Source of the DNA: Spinacia oleracea
Lineage: Eukaryota > Streptophyta > Magnoliopsida > Caryophyllales > Amaranthaceae
DNA: 64,000 nucleotides
Direction: 5' to 3'
Assembly (NCBI RefSeq): GCF_020520425.1
Contig: NC_079487.1
Span: 133,136,385-133,200,384 of the forward strand
Shown: positions 45,101-56,834 of the stretch, piece after piece
How positions within the stretch are numbered: position 1 is the stretch's first letter
Layout: every line of letters begins with the position of its first letter
Made by a program: the position numbers and the translations under genes
Notes under the pieces: model-generated
The model's database searches: none
What the model was told of the DNA's origin: nothing
Seen by the model: the letters and a program-made list of their open reading frames with translations, nothing else

Positions 45101-47661
45101 TCCAGGTTGGGGCAAAATCTCGTAATATCTCATACTTAAGAGGGAAAGTTCCATCATCGGTAGGAATCCCTACATCAGTGGCCCTACCATTTGGATCTTT
45201 TGAGGAAGTCCTTTCATATGGCCCCAATAAGGTGTTTTTCTTTACCTTCTTATTAATGTTATACAATGTTTCAGAACTTTTTATTACTTGAGATGATATG
45301 GGAAGTGAATTATGAAATGAAAGAGATGTATTTATTCATGTGGAATGAACATGCAAGCCCACTCTTTCCCCTCTGCTATCTTTCTCCCACGCTCCTTTCT
45401 ATGATTGTTAACCAAACACATTGTTAAGGAATAGCAACTATTAAGAATTTGTCTCTCATTGGATTGATGATAACATTTTTCTAGCCATTATGACAATTAT
45501 ATAATTCCCAAGAATGGTAGGGAGTAAGTACCTTAAATAGGGGAAAATATGTTCCTTCACCTATATGAAGTTTAGCCATTATCTTATAATGTGTGAAATG
45601 CTGATTTCAGCAAATTTTAAAAAGAGATTGAGGGTGTGTATCTTTTTCTGTTTTGTTCAAGTAAGATTTATATGTGTTTCATACTTCCTATGTTGGCAGG
45701 GAGTGAATGACAAGTTGAAGATCTTGAAAAAGGAATTAAATGGCGGAGATGTTGGAGCTCTAGCAAAGATCCGTAGTACAGTTTTAGAACTTGTTGAACC
45801 ACCTCAGTTGGTGAGGCCCTCTATGCTTCCGTCCTTTCCTTTTTATTTTTTAGATTTCTTGCCTACTCTGTGCTTCCTGTTGCATTGAAGAGAACATTTA
45901 AGATTATTAGTGGGCCAGGACACTCGAGGAAGAACCATGTGCCTCCTTATATCTCCTCCAACCTTTACAATCTCAGATTACTGCCATTTTTGTTAACCGT
46001 AACTGATGCAGACTCATGCAGTCTCCGTAAATGATAGTCACAATGTTCTGTCCTGAATAACAAAAAACATGACACCGGTTTACCAGATGCATTTATGTGT
46101 TGTGGACTTGTGGTAGGTGCATGCTCTTTGCATCACTTAGTTTTGAGTGGAATACCTAGCAATATTTTTATTGGATCATTTTCGTTCCTTTCATTAAGAA
46201 ATGCGAGGGAATGCCTTTCAGATAATGTTACTGAGCACAATTATGATTCAGGTTGAAGAGCTTAAAACCAAGATGAAGGGCTCTGGAATGCCATGGCCTG
46301 GGGATGAAGGTGAGAAACGCTGGCAACAAGCATGGACATCAATTAAAAAGGTGAGACACATTTGGAGACGGGTTTTTACTTTTTACTTTTTACTGTTCCC
46401 ATGTTCATGCTCAATATTCCAAAGGAGACGGGTTTTTACTTTTCACTGTTCCGAGACATGAAATCGAAATTGAATTTTCGTCTTACAGGTTTGGGCTTCC
46501 AAGTGGAACGAGAGAGCATACTTCAGTACAAGAAAAGTCGGGCTAGATCATGAATATCTCTGCATGGCTGTCTTGGTTCAGGAAATCATTAGTGCTGATT
46601 ATGCCTTCGTTATTCACACAACCAACCCGTCTTCTGGGGATTCATCAGAAATATACGCTGAGGTAGTGCAGTTTCTACCTCTGTAGATCCCATTCATAAT
46701 TATTGTACCATTTCCTAGAATATAATTGTGTGAACATTTCATTGGCGTAGGCTGTGAAAGGACTTGGAGAAACTTTGGTTGGGGCCTATCCAGGCCGTGC
46801 TTTAAGCTTCATCTCCAAAAAAAGTGATCTCAACTCGCCAAAGGTAACTTCTTTTCTGATTTTGACACATGACCATTTAATTACATGTTGATATTCATTC
46901 AAGTATGCATGTTTTTATCTATGAAATTGAGAAAAGAAATTGTAGTGATGAAGTTTGATATTGTAGGTTTTGGGATACCCAAGTAAACCTATTGGTCTCT
47001 TCATAAAACAATCCATCATTTTCCGATCTGATTCCAATGGTGAAGATCTTGAAGGCTATGCTGGTGCTGGACTCTATGACAGGTATATTGCTAATATCAA
47101 CTCTTTGTGTCCCTGAATAATCATCCTGTTTGTCTTTTTGGGGAATTTTCATCACAACTAGCTTTTTGTGTCAAATTTCAACACTTACTAGTTAATATCT
47201 CTGTTTTACGTTCATTTTTTTAATTAACATTGAACTACTTTGCTTAATCCCCGGGCAAATAGCAAATAAGAAGATTATCCAGGGACGGAGGAGCTCTGTA
47301 TTTGATTTGAATTTAACACTGCTCAGTTCTTTGGTTATCTTTGTATACTGCAAGTTCCAGGAATATAAGTTGCAGAAGTTACTTGAATTGGAATGTCCAT
47401 AATTTAATGATTATTACTTTTGGTGCTAATATTTGGCTAATCTTGTTCCTGAATAGTGTTCCAATGGATGAAGAAGAAAAAGTCGTGCTAGACTACTCAG
47501 ACGACAAATTAATGAACGACAGCAACTTCCGTCAATCAATACTCTCAGGCATCGCAAAGACAGGAAGCGCAATTGAGGAGTTGTACGGATCTCCTCAAGA
47601 CATAGAAGGTGTTGTCAAGGATGGGAAGATATATGTTGTACAAACGAGACCACAGATGTAA
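33160..47661 (+). CDS. GWD1: Alpha-glucan, water dikinase, chloroplastic (33 exons, 1460 aa)
   Basis: It phosphorylates glucosyl C6 of starch with the beta-phosphate of ATP in plastids, which opens granules for night-time breakdown. Exons: 33160-33405, 35622-35663, 35801-35913, 36006-36084, 36238-36329, 36446-36593, 37296-37520, 37608-37949, 38036-38143, 38253-38351, 38490-38627, 38762-38853, 39281-39415, 40429-40591, 40691-40780, 40856-41041, 41664-41726, 41814-41876, 41991-42050, 42147-42299, 42877-42960, 43667-43843, 43933-44039, 44298-44511, 44609-44712, 44843-44978, 45106-45231, 45700-45810, 46252-46350, 46489-46662, 46751-46843, 46967-47082, 47457-47661. All junctions are GT-AG and in phase; 4383 nt in total. 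Residues 1 to about 80 look like a transit peptide. Two CBM45-type starch-binding modules carry LHWGG (W126) and LHWALS (W455). The autocatalytic His is H1064 (LSHVSVRAR). CFATC (C1075, C1079) is the known redox switch. The ATP-grasp-like C-terminus has SDSNGEDLEGYAGAG and ends in the QTRPQM motif. Length matches potato R1 (1464 aa). I chose the ATG at 33160 because MSNLIG resembles the known family start. Confidence 0.96.
33406..35621 (+). other. GWD intron 1 (2.2 kb) with antisense coding-like remnant
   Basis: This is the largest GWD intron. On its minus strand, about 35250-34500 reads as a broken but protein-like sequence (GMLEYARTFMGDGSRIL; then WKITVKIRVAVEGINGEVR) with stops and frame changes between blocks. 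The family is not recognised. It looks like a gene fragment or an old TE insertion. Confidence 0.4.
37061..37076 (+). repeat. Poly-C tract in GWD intron 6
   Basis: 16 consecutive C residues after a T-rich stretch. The length may vary through polymerase slippage or sequencing. Confidence 0.9.
40131..40295. repeat. Foldback element in GWD intron 13
   Basis: Arms 40131-40187 and 40236-40295 are inverted copies, about 86% identical by eye (shared AACAT..CATTGTGATAAAA and ATGAGATAT), around an A/T-rich centre. The preceding 39550-40120 looks like transposon-derived DNA (GAGGGAGAGGAGAAGAGAG) but is unassigned. Confidence 0.55.
42749..42769 (+). repeat. Poly-C tract in GWD intron 20
   Basis: 21 consecutive C residues, the second long C run in this gene. 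Confidence 0.9.
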
Positions 47662-48110
47662 TACTCGTTTCATTTCTTGCCTCCTTCTCCAAGAAACCTT
47701 CCATTTAGGCGCGTCTCAACTCCATGAGATAAATAGTTTGGAATGCAGGACAACGGAAACTCATGCTATTGAAGTTCCAATAGTTGAAGAAGAAACCCGT
47801 GAATGGACGATGGAAGACGATGAAGAAACGAGGCAAGTTGAACTAACAAGTCTAAATTTTTTACCACATCTGTTTTCTTTGATCAGGAAGTATGTATGCT
47901 TTGGCTGATGAAGAACGGGTTTGGATTGAGCGGCTGCGAAGTTTAATAATTAGGAGAATAAAACACAGGTATATCTCTATGTATAAGTCTAAGTTAAGTT
48001 AAGAACAAAAGGCTAAAGGTATTCTGAAGCCTTATTATACAGAACTAATTCAGTTCATATGTATGTATAGCAATAGAAACTTGCCAGAATGGCATATTAA
48101 TAAAAATTAT
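47662..48110 (+). other. GWD 3' UTR with poly(A) signal
   Basis: After the stop at 47659-47661 there is no further recognisable coding. AATAAA occurs at 48099-48104, about 440 nt downstream. A short 3' UTR intron is possible (GAGG|CAAGTT... to ...GATCAG|GAAG near 47886) but is not certain. Confidence 0.5.
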
Positions 48111-48134
48111 CTTATTACATTATTTACTACGGAG

Positions 48135-49108
48135 TAGTTCATAAACGGCCAACTTGGACAGTAAAAAAGAAAAAAAGAGAGCTTTTGTAAACATGTCTGC
48201 CAACTGGTTCTTTGTTCGAACACGAACAAGAGTGACTAAACCTTGCAACAACAATTCTCGAACGAGGTGATACGGCCACAACGAGCGCACTTTGGAGGAC
48301 CGGAACTATTACGTGAAGGTGGTCGCTTTGTTGAAGCTGAAGATAGTTGTGCTGCAAAACTGACGACTTCAGACTTAACACGACAATGTCTTTCTTCTTG
48401 GATTGCTAAGGAAAAAGCCGTGTTGAGATAAGGAAACGGATCCATACCCAAGATTTGTGTTCGTAAATGACTATACTGCTCATCATCAAGACCAAGCACA
48501 AAATCACGGGTTTTATCCCGTTCCATACGAGCACGCAACTTAGCAGCAGCCGCACAAGTACACCCATATGTTAAATATTCGGATCCATATAGTTCATACC
48601 ATAAGGTATTGAACTTATTATAGTACGAAACCACACTCATCTCCCTTTGTCGGAGTAATTGGTACTCGGATTTTAATTGATTCAAACGAGGACCGTTGTT
48701 AAAGATCGAGTACCGTTCTTTTAGATCTAACCAGAGTTCCTTAGCAATCTTATGTCCGACAATACTAGGTTGAATAGACTCGTCAACAGAATTAAACAAC
48801 CAAGAACAAATAGTCGAGTTATTCGATTTCCATGCAAGAAACTCAGCACTTTTTTCATCACTAGGTTTCGTGATTTCATCGTTGATAAAACCGAATTTGT
48901 TACGTCCCTCTAAAGCATTGGTGACGGCCTTAACCCAAACACCATAATTTTCACCCTTTAATAAGTATGTTGTGAGTGAATTACTAGGCCCTTCCGAAGG
49001 ATGTAAATAATAAATCGAAGATGGGTCATGAATTAGTTGTAAATTGTTTTCTGTTTTGTCACCCATGGTAAACAGATTCAATAAAAAAATAAGTGAAATT
49101 CCGATCAA
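48135..49108 (-). pseudogene. Internally deleted Ty1/copia element: gag joined to the last residues of pol
   Basis: On the minus strand the ATG at 49066 opens a copia gag (MGDKTENNLQL, YYLHPSEGPSNSL, LLKGENYGVW, LWLDLKERYS, the CTCAAAAKLRARMERD region) and stops within its zinc knuckle (CARCGR). Immediately beyond, at about 48240-48170, another frame reads VRTKNQLADMFTKALF, the conserved C-terminal end of copia pol (RNase H). Protease, integrase and RT are missing, so the element lost about 3-4 kb internally. No LTRs were recognised. The gag is of the same general type as that of the element at 59 kb. Confidence 0.82.
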
Positions 49109-49586
49109 AAGAACTAGCTACCTGATTGATGTGCGCGCAGCGGACAACCACCAAGGAACAGAGCTGCAACCGTTAGAGACACCGCAGATGGTGGTTGAAG
49201 GTGGTTTCCACGGCTGATCAGGTGCGCTTGAAGACAAAGGGAGTGACGAGAAAAATAGACAACCAGATAGGAGGGAAGGGAAATCTAAGAGGATAGGAAG
49301 ATTATTATATTATACTTTTGTACGTCGTAGAATTTGAGCTTAAGACAACTACAGGAAACCTAATTACACAAAACTTAGGAAGCAAACTAAATACACAAAC
49401 AAAACATGTTTCCTAAACATTCTATGTTGATACTTAAACTAAGTGATGGAGAGAAGATAATAACGATTCTATTATTAGATGTCTTTACCTTTTTTGAGGG
49501 AAATTAAATGTTTTTATCTAGTGGTTAAAACGGAGTGATTTATATTGTCTTTGCGGTTCATTCGCATCAAAAAGAAGTTTTGTTAA

Positions 49587-50432
49587 TGTTATGGGTCGTT
49601 TTGTATGACGTGAGATCGACGCATGAACGGGTCAACGTGAATCAGATCGTACCAGTTAGCTCCTACTTTTAGGGAGTCGTTGTGGCTGAGTCAAGGTCAA
49701 ATCAGTTAGAGAAGGTCAAGGAAGCGGTTTAGAAGATCGTGGAATCAGTTGAGCAATTCAAGGAGCATTACTAGCACAACTATCTCAACAATACAAGACC
49801 TAGAGTTCTATATAAAGACCCTCATCACCTAAGACTGAGGGCGATGGGATTCTCTCTCCTTCTATTAGCTATTTATCTCCTTCTCACATTATTAACTACG
49901 GGCCTATCATGGTAGCCTTGCCCGGAGCTCCTGCCATCATCAAGAGGGAGCTTCCCTTTTAACCTCCACCTAGACTTTCCACTTAGACTATTACCCTTTA
50001 TCATTTATCCTATGCCTCTGTATTATCCTAATGAAGAGACCTTCCTCCTAATATGGTTTGTGCCGCAAAAGTAACCTACCGCCACATTGTCATATATTTT
50101 CTTAGACCTTCTTTAATTACCCTCTGCCAATTTATGTATTCCATTCGTACTCTGCGATACCTTATACTCATGCTTAATTAGTAGTTACGTTTACATACAT
50201 GAAAATACACTGATGTACTTGTATTCAACAAGGCTTTTTACGCCAGCAACATAGTGGATTGGTGGACTCATGGCCACCCGCGGTTTTTATCCCTTTCGGG
50301 TTTTCCGCGTCACCATCTCTTGTCTCGTCTCTCTTTATTTCCGTCATTTATTTCTTGTTATTTACACTCTCTATTTTATCTAGTCGTCTATGTCCCAACC
50401 AAAGGTCGTCCATACGAAATTTGGCATAAACA
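49587..50432 (+). repeat. 5' LTR of the LARD-like element
   Basis: Begins TGTTATGGGTCG and ends GGCATAAACA. It contains a TATA-like TTCTATATAAAG at 49808-49819, about 25-30 nt before a likely transcription start. Confidence 0.92.
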
Positions 50433-50619
50433 GTTTGGCGCCGTCTGTGGGGAGATGGCTAGATTTATCTTCAAACACATATCCACAAATATCCTCCCAA
50501 ACACAATATTCGACCCACTTGGGCTCACCAATAAAGTTACCGCCAGGCGAGGGATTGTTGTCATACTGTGTCGCCACCATGAGATGGAATGACGTCAGGA
50601 CACATGTCATCAACATGAC

Positions 50620-50826
50620 AAGTGTCGTCGACGGGTCAGGTGTCGTCGACGGTCAGGTGTCGTCGACGGATCAGGTGTCGTCGACCGGTCAGGAGTCACC
50701 GACGGGTCAGGTGTCGTCGACGGTCAGGTGTCGTCGACGGTCAGGTGTCGTCGACGGGTCAGGTGTCGTCGAAGGTCAGGCGTCGTCGACGGGTCAGGTG
50801 TCGTCGACGGGTCAGGTGTCGTCACC
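50620..50826 (+). repeat. 18-19-bp tandem array (GTCGTCGAC core)
   Basis: About eleven degenerate copies of GGTCAGGTGTCGTCGACG. Many contain the palindrome GTCGAC. Confidence 0.85.
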
Positions 50827-51430
50827 AGGCTCGTTAGTCGATGGAATATGGAATGACGTCAGGGTACATGTCGTCGCCAGATCAGGTGTCGACATCAGTA
50901 GGTGTCATCGCTAGAAGTGACGCGTCTGAGTGGTCGAATTCAACCTAGATGATGCATATCGTGACAACAACGGCACCAACGCTTGATGACATCGAAAATA
51001 GGTACTAATATTTGTAATATTCAATTCTAATCGTTTGGCCTCGTTTTAGAATACGTGACAGGTTTCGGTCTAGACGTCACGGACCATCATGTAGATGTCA
51101 CCGCAAACAAGATACAATATGAGTTGTCTCGTACCTTGACAAGCTCCCGAGACGATTGACCACCTGACGTCGCGAAAAGTATGGTATAAAACTCAACCCC
51201 AAAGATTTTAATTTAAACTAATATTTTTTCTAGTCCTTGTTGTCACTAAAACAGATACGAACACGTGACATCACCCTCGAATGACATGACGTCAACATGT
51301 TTTCGTCCGACGTCACCTCCACATCAGTCGACGACGTCTCCATAGACGAAGGCGACAGATGGAGATTCAGCAACAAAGTTGTCGTCAATACTAGATTTTG
51401 TGGCTAACTTTTCTGGTGAACTCAGGGGAG

Positions 51431-51520
51431 CATATAGTATACTCTACCTCATTTGATTTTCATATAGTATACTTTACTTGATTTGTTTTTTATATAGTAT
51501 ACTGTGCTTGTTTTAATTTC
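51431..51520 (+). repeat. Three 30-bp tandem copies (ATATAGTATACT core)
   Basis: Three successive copies, each starting CATATAGTATACT or TATATAGTATACT and followed by a T-rich segment. Inside the LARD-like element. Confidence 0.8.
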
Positions 51521-51610
51521 CAAAAACACCTTAAAATATATGCTATGTGTTATTATCCCACTTTTTGTACTAACGTCGTCACCACTTGTCGTTTGATCAC
51601 GTCGTGTCGC

Positions 51611-51772
51611 CAAGTATTGTCTACAGGTATTGACGTGTCGCTTGGCTGGGTCATGAGTACATCAGGCGACCGACGTTAGAAAGCAGGTGACAAGGTATTG
51701 CCTTGTCTACAGGCACTGATGTGTCGCTTGGCAAGGTCGTGAGTAAAGCAGGTGACCAACGTTAGAAGGTCG
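51611..51772 (+). repeat. Imperfect tandem duplication of about 80 bp
   Basis: Both copies contain GTCTACAGG, ATTGACGTGTCGCTTGG or its variant, and GACCxACGTTAGAA. Inside the LARD-like element. Confidence 0.75.
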
Positions 51773-54365
51773 TGAGCATATAACAAGATGTTAGCCAGTG
51801 TTACACGAGGTCACAACACGACATGAGGTCACGACGGCACAACATGACGCCACGACAGCAAGGCACGACAGCAGGACCCGACCATTCTGGTTACCCCCAT
51901 GACGACAAGAAGCTTCTTGGCGTTAAACATGGTACGTGGAAGTAATTATCGAACATCTTTATTTTAACAATATATTTCTTCGTAAGTTCGCCAACAGATC
52001 GTCGATACATGAATATCAATGGGGGCTAAAGGTACGAACGTACTTTCGAAGTAAGTTATCTTTTATTTATAATATATACGTATTGTCGCTGCCATGTACA
52101 TCGCAGATCATGAGGGTCATCAACACAATCGAATGGTATGAGTGACTCAATTCGTTTATGTTAATTAGTGACGTCAAAATTTTATAAACTAACACCTCAT
52201 ACATGTTGAAATTTTCTCACATATCTTCCTTGATAACTATTTTTCATTCGCTAATGACATGCCGCGACTATACGCGTTAGTATGTATATTAATGACAACA
52301 GATTACCTTGATCATGACGGTAGCCCCGACGCCGCGAGATGGCAATGACCGATGACACGACGCCACCAGACTACCGAGAAAGCTAAGGAAATCGGAATGT
52401 CGAATAATCATCATCAATGACCATGATGACACATGAGTAACTTCTAAACTATTTTTCACACACTTTCTCATTTCAATTCATTCATTGTTGTTCTCTTGTA
52501 TTAATATGTCTCGTATTCAACGTTCATCAAGTTAACTAATAAATTTTTGCATCGCACCGTGAATGTCTCAATTTCTCTAATGACTAAACCATTTTATCAA
52601 ATCGTTTTGAGGTAATTTGACTTGACAGGACGTTTAGAGGTTGCATCATGCTGGCACGCATGTACGACGTCAAATATAAACGAACGTCATCATATCTGTG
52701 GCCGACTTCAGTCATGATATCTTCCTAAAGCCGCCACAGGGGGGCAAGATAGTACATACTCCCGTTCAGTTTAATATACTTGTTACAACTTTGAAATTTA
52801 ACTGACGATGTGATACAATTTATTTTCATGATGATCTTGTCGTAAGATTTGGGTAACAGGTACGACGCTAAGACAAATGTACAAACATTGGGGGCTCAAC
52901 TACTATCACATGTCGAAATAGGCGGATAAAGAAAAGTCATTGGGTTTCCCAAAGACGACAAGTGATAGGACGTCAATCGATTAACAAGAAAGGTAATTTA
53001 TAAAGAGTTCACATGTATTTTAATTTACGACATATTGTAATGTAAGTTTGTCAAATGGTTTTACCAAAGACGTTAAGAAAAAGTCCACTTCTTAAGACAG
53101 TATAAGGAATTCACATTAACCATATGTTCTTTCTGGTGCCACATTGCGAGGATCAACCAATAAGCCGACCAACGTTGGAATGGACAGTATCAAGACCAGC
53201 GATGCGTCATCATTCAACGTGACGGGACGACGCCAAATGTGATGACGGTGGTACAAGCGATGACAATGATCTCAGGAACGAAAACAAGATCGGCGACGAG
53301 AGGTGTCACAACATCAGGACAATGCTGTTGATTGTAGAATCGTCATCAAGGGACAGTCAGCGACACGACGTAATTTCGTTACACGAGCCCATATTAAGTT
53401 ATATCTAACACTTACTTCGTGCGTTGATTAATTTATTACATTTTTCACTACACTGCGATTAAAGTTCAATTTCAGTTTTTGTTATCTGTCGCATTGAATA
53501 TATCCTTCCAAACGCAATTATATTATATTTATGTTTCATCTTATTTATTTGAAAATCAACGCTAACATCGCATCAAGCGAACGTCCACCTCTACCTTTTC
53601 TATTCTCTACAGATCACTTGTTGACGATATCACCAACGACAATAACAACTTACGACATCATCAGAAGACGACATCAACGAACGACGCTATCAACTACAAG
53701 CGACAACGTCTCCATGGTCATGACCCTTAAACTTATTGGATCCCAACGACGACATGTCGCTTCTAAGTGCGACCACTACAGACGACGCAGGTACTATTTA
53801 TGTGCACATAACTTCGCTCTTTGAGTACCTAACAGGTGCCATCTATTCCACAACGAACAACAGAGACAGCGTAAACAACATCTTAAGCTAACGACGTGTA
53901 TGCACCCTTGACGCTTGTCCAAACGCCTAACCAATCGCCAAATACAAAATAGAAAAACACACGTTTTTCCCCTTCAACACCGACGACAAACGAAGCCAGC
54001 CCAGAATACTCAAAACCTACTTAGACTACTGTTCCGAAAATCCCATAGGCTAAACTCTCCTTCCATAGACTGCACCATCGAAGCCTCTTATCCCTCGTCC
54101 TCATGTTATAGGAAACCTCACAACTCTTCGACTCTTCTTGACATTCGTCATAAGTTTGCTTCGAACAATCCACTTCATTTACCTGTAAATTCAACTTAGT
54201 CGCCTGCTACCTACCCTCACATGGCATTACATCCGACTAAAATAATTCGACCTTGTGCCCAATCGACGCAACTTCCTTCTCTAAATTCTTCGCATGACTA
54301 CGAACAAACGAAGAGGCTTATATCGCATGCATACGATAGATGTCACACAACAGCGACACTAGAGG

Positions 54366-54655
54366 CACGCCTGTAAACATCAGATGACCGACTGAGATAC
54401 AACAGTTGGCCATGACGCCTGTAAACATCAGACGACAGACTAAGATACAATCGTTGGCCATGACGCCCGTAAACATCAGACGACAGACTAAGATACAACA
54501 GTTGGCCATGACGCCTGTAAACATCAGAAGACAGACTAAGATACAACAGTTGGCCATGACGCCTGTAAACATCAAACGACAGACTAAGGTACAACAGTCG
54601 GCCGCGACGCCCGCAAATATCAAAAGACAGACGAAGATACAAAAGTTGGCCATGA
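54366..54655 (+). repeat. Six 48-bp tandem copies
   Basis: The unit contains GACGCCTGTAAACATCAGA, CGACAGACTAAGATACAA and CAGTTGGCCAT. Because 48 is a multiple of three, several frames stay open on both strands and generate artificial 16-residue repeat ORFs. There is no sign of real coding. Confidence 0.9.
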
Positions 54656-55022
54656 CGCCGGATACCTAACTAACGGCTATGTCTTAACATGTTTTCGCAA
54701 AGTTTTGTAAGAATTACACTATGTCGTCTTACGCTTGTTGAGAGAAACGATTCTTTCACAAGATGTCAGGTTTACATCTCATTAAGTTGAGGACACCAAC
54801 ATCGACATAAAGACACCAATATACGCGTGATGACATCGAGTGCTATCAGAAATCGTGGATGACACCAGGTGGTGACGTCATTGAACAGGATTAAGTACGA
54901 AAGACGACGGACAAGCCGAAGACAGTGACAGATTAGCGTCGATAACAAACGAACATGGTGACAAGCTTTGAAGATTATTTTCCTAACTTCCGACTTGCTA
55001 CAATTAGGAAAATGGGGGCTAT

Positions 55023-55868
55023 TGTTATGGGTCGTTTTGTATGACGTGAGATCGACGCATGAACGGGTCAACGTGAATCAGATCGTACCAGTTAGCTCCT
55101 ACTTTTAGGGAGTCGTTGTGGCTGAGTCAAGGTCAAATCAGTTAGAGAAGGTCAAGGAAGCGGTTTAGAAGATCGTGGAATCAGTTGAGCAATTCAAGGA
55201 GCATTACTAGCACAACTATCTCAACAATACAAGACCTAGAGTTCTATATAAAGACCCTCATCACCTAAGACTGAGGGCGATGGGATTCTCTCTCCTTCTA
55301 TTAGCTATTTATCTCCTTCTCACATTATTAACTACGGGCCTATCATGGTAGCCTTGCCCGGAGCTCCTGCCATCATCAAGAGGGAGCTTCCCTTTTAACC
55401 TCCACCTAGACTTTCCACTTAGACTATTACCCTTTATCATTTATCCTATGCCTCTGTATTATCCTAATGAAGAGACCTTCCTTCTAATATGGTTTGTGCC
55501 GCAAAAGTAACCTACCGCCACATTGTCATATATTTTCTTAGACCTTCTTTAACTACCCTCTGCCAATTTATGTATTCCATTCGTACTCTCCGATACCTTA
55601 TACTCATGCTTAATTAGTAGTTACGTTTACATACATGAAAATACACTGATGTACTTGTATTCAACAAGGCTTTTTACGCCAGCAACATAGTGGATTGGTG
55701 GACTCATGGCCACCCGCGGTTTTTATCCCTTTCGGGTTTTCCGCGTCACCATCTCTTGTCTCGTCTCTCTTTATTTCCGTCATTTATTTCTTGTTATTTA
55801 CACTCTCTATTTTATCTAGTCGTCTATGTCCCAACCAAAGGTCGTCCATACGAAATTTGGCATAAACA
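55023..55868 (+). repeat. 3' LTR of the LARD-like element
   Basis: Same length as the 5' LTR. The three differences seen are C/T in CCTTCxTCT, T/C in TTTAAxTACC and G/C in ACTCTxCGA. Confidence 0.92.
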
Positions 55869-55873
55869 GTTAA

Positions 55874-56315
55874 CACCTCTCTCCTGGTAGGGTACAAGAT
55901 TGTCATTTACGTAGTACTCTTTAGTCTCTTTAAAGATTGTCATCGTGATTAAAGATTATTATTCTCTTAAATATTACTATTACATTATTCTCTTAAACAA
56001 AAAATTCAAAGATTATTATTCCCCAAAAGATTTATTATTCTCTATTTGTGTTTCAAGTTATATTACAACATAAATTAAAGAAATTTGTATACGAAGTATA
56101 TTATGTACGTAGTATGTATAAAACTACTGCTACCTCAGTTTCATAACGTCCGTTACACTTTCGGTTTTAATTTGTTTTATAGTCAAAAATACTACTTCGT
56201 ATTTTTTGACATGAAAATTTACTACTTTACCATTCTTATCACACAATATTTACACGTTTCACTAATTTTCTCTTAATTTATTCAACCCTCACCCACTTTT
56301 TTACACTCTCTCTTA
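55874..56315. other. AT-rich intergenic DNA
   Basis: No gene or clear repeat is seen. Confidence 0.5.
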
Positions 56316-56501
56316 CTCCCTTCGTCCCTTAAAAGTTGCCCCATTAAAAAATGGATGTCCCTGTCCCATCGTGTTTCTTCTCACATACAATTATTTAATC
56401 TAACTTAAAAGACAAATCTACCTATCAATTTGCTTTTGAGTATACCCAATTCTTAATAAAATAAACAAAAACACCTGCCGCAATCTTTTAGGGACAGAGA
56501 G
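56316..56501. mobile_element. Stowaway-like MITE, degraded right end
   Basis: Left end CTCCCTTCGTCCCTTAAAAG. The right end TTTTAGGGACAGAGAG is its imperfect complement. TA before the left end; the right flank is eroded. It is non-coding. Confidence 0.55.
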
Positions 56502-56834
56502 ATTACTTATCTTTCTTTCTTTTTTACACTCACGACTCTCCCACTTTTTTACACCCTCTCTCCTTGATCTTAATACTTATTCCATTTCTTTTTAGTTGCA
56601 ACGCTATGCTTTTCATGCTTGTCAATATATAGTTTTAACAATTAATATTCGTTAATTAACGATTCGTAAAAATTATAAAAAAAATTGATATTCGAAAAAT
56701 ATACATTGAGACGGATTTATTAAGATCACACGTGAATTGTTAGGTTTTTCCTTAAGTATAGATCATAAAAAACAAACAAAGTACAAATGTACAATAGTAC
56801 AATACAAGAACTAAAAATAGTGCAAAAAGTAGTA

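Larger units (their letters stand above)
49587..55868 (+). mobile_element. Young LTR retrotransposon without protein genes (LARD-like)
   Basis: Two LTRs of 846 bp (49587-50432, 55023-55868), both TG...CA, are flanked by the 5-bp duplication GTTAA (49582-49586 and 55869-55873). A primer-binding-site-like TTTGGCGCCGTCTGTGGG follows the 5' LTR at once. A purine-rich tract (AGGAAAATGGGGG, 55006-55018) precedes the 3' LTR. I count only three differences between the LTRs. The 4.59-kb interior has no gag or pol motif and is instead made of GACGTC/GTCGTC-rich DNA and several tandem repeats. It must be mobilised in trans. The orientation is set by the PBS and PPT. The PBS style suggests a Ty3/gypsy relative, but this is inference. 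Confidence 0.92.

Noticed and set aside
50390-50914. ORFs rich in Ser/Thr/Gly/Gln or Arg over the GTCGTCGAC array
   Set aside because: Low-complexity translation of a minisatellite. No domain, and it begins inside the LTR.
54318-54653. Minus-strand ORF with a 16-residue Cys-rich repeat (and its plus-strand counterpart)
   Set aside because: It is produced by a 48-bp non-coding tandem array inside an LTR element. Because the period is a multiple of three, several frames stay open on both strands.
54366-54655. CRISPR-like look of regularly spaced repeats
   Set aside because: Contiguous 48-bp tandem copies without unique spacers, in a plant nuclear genome.
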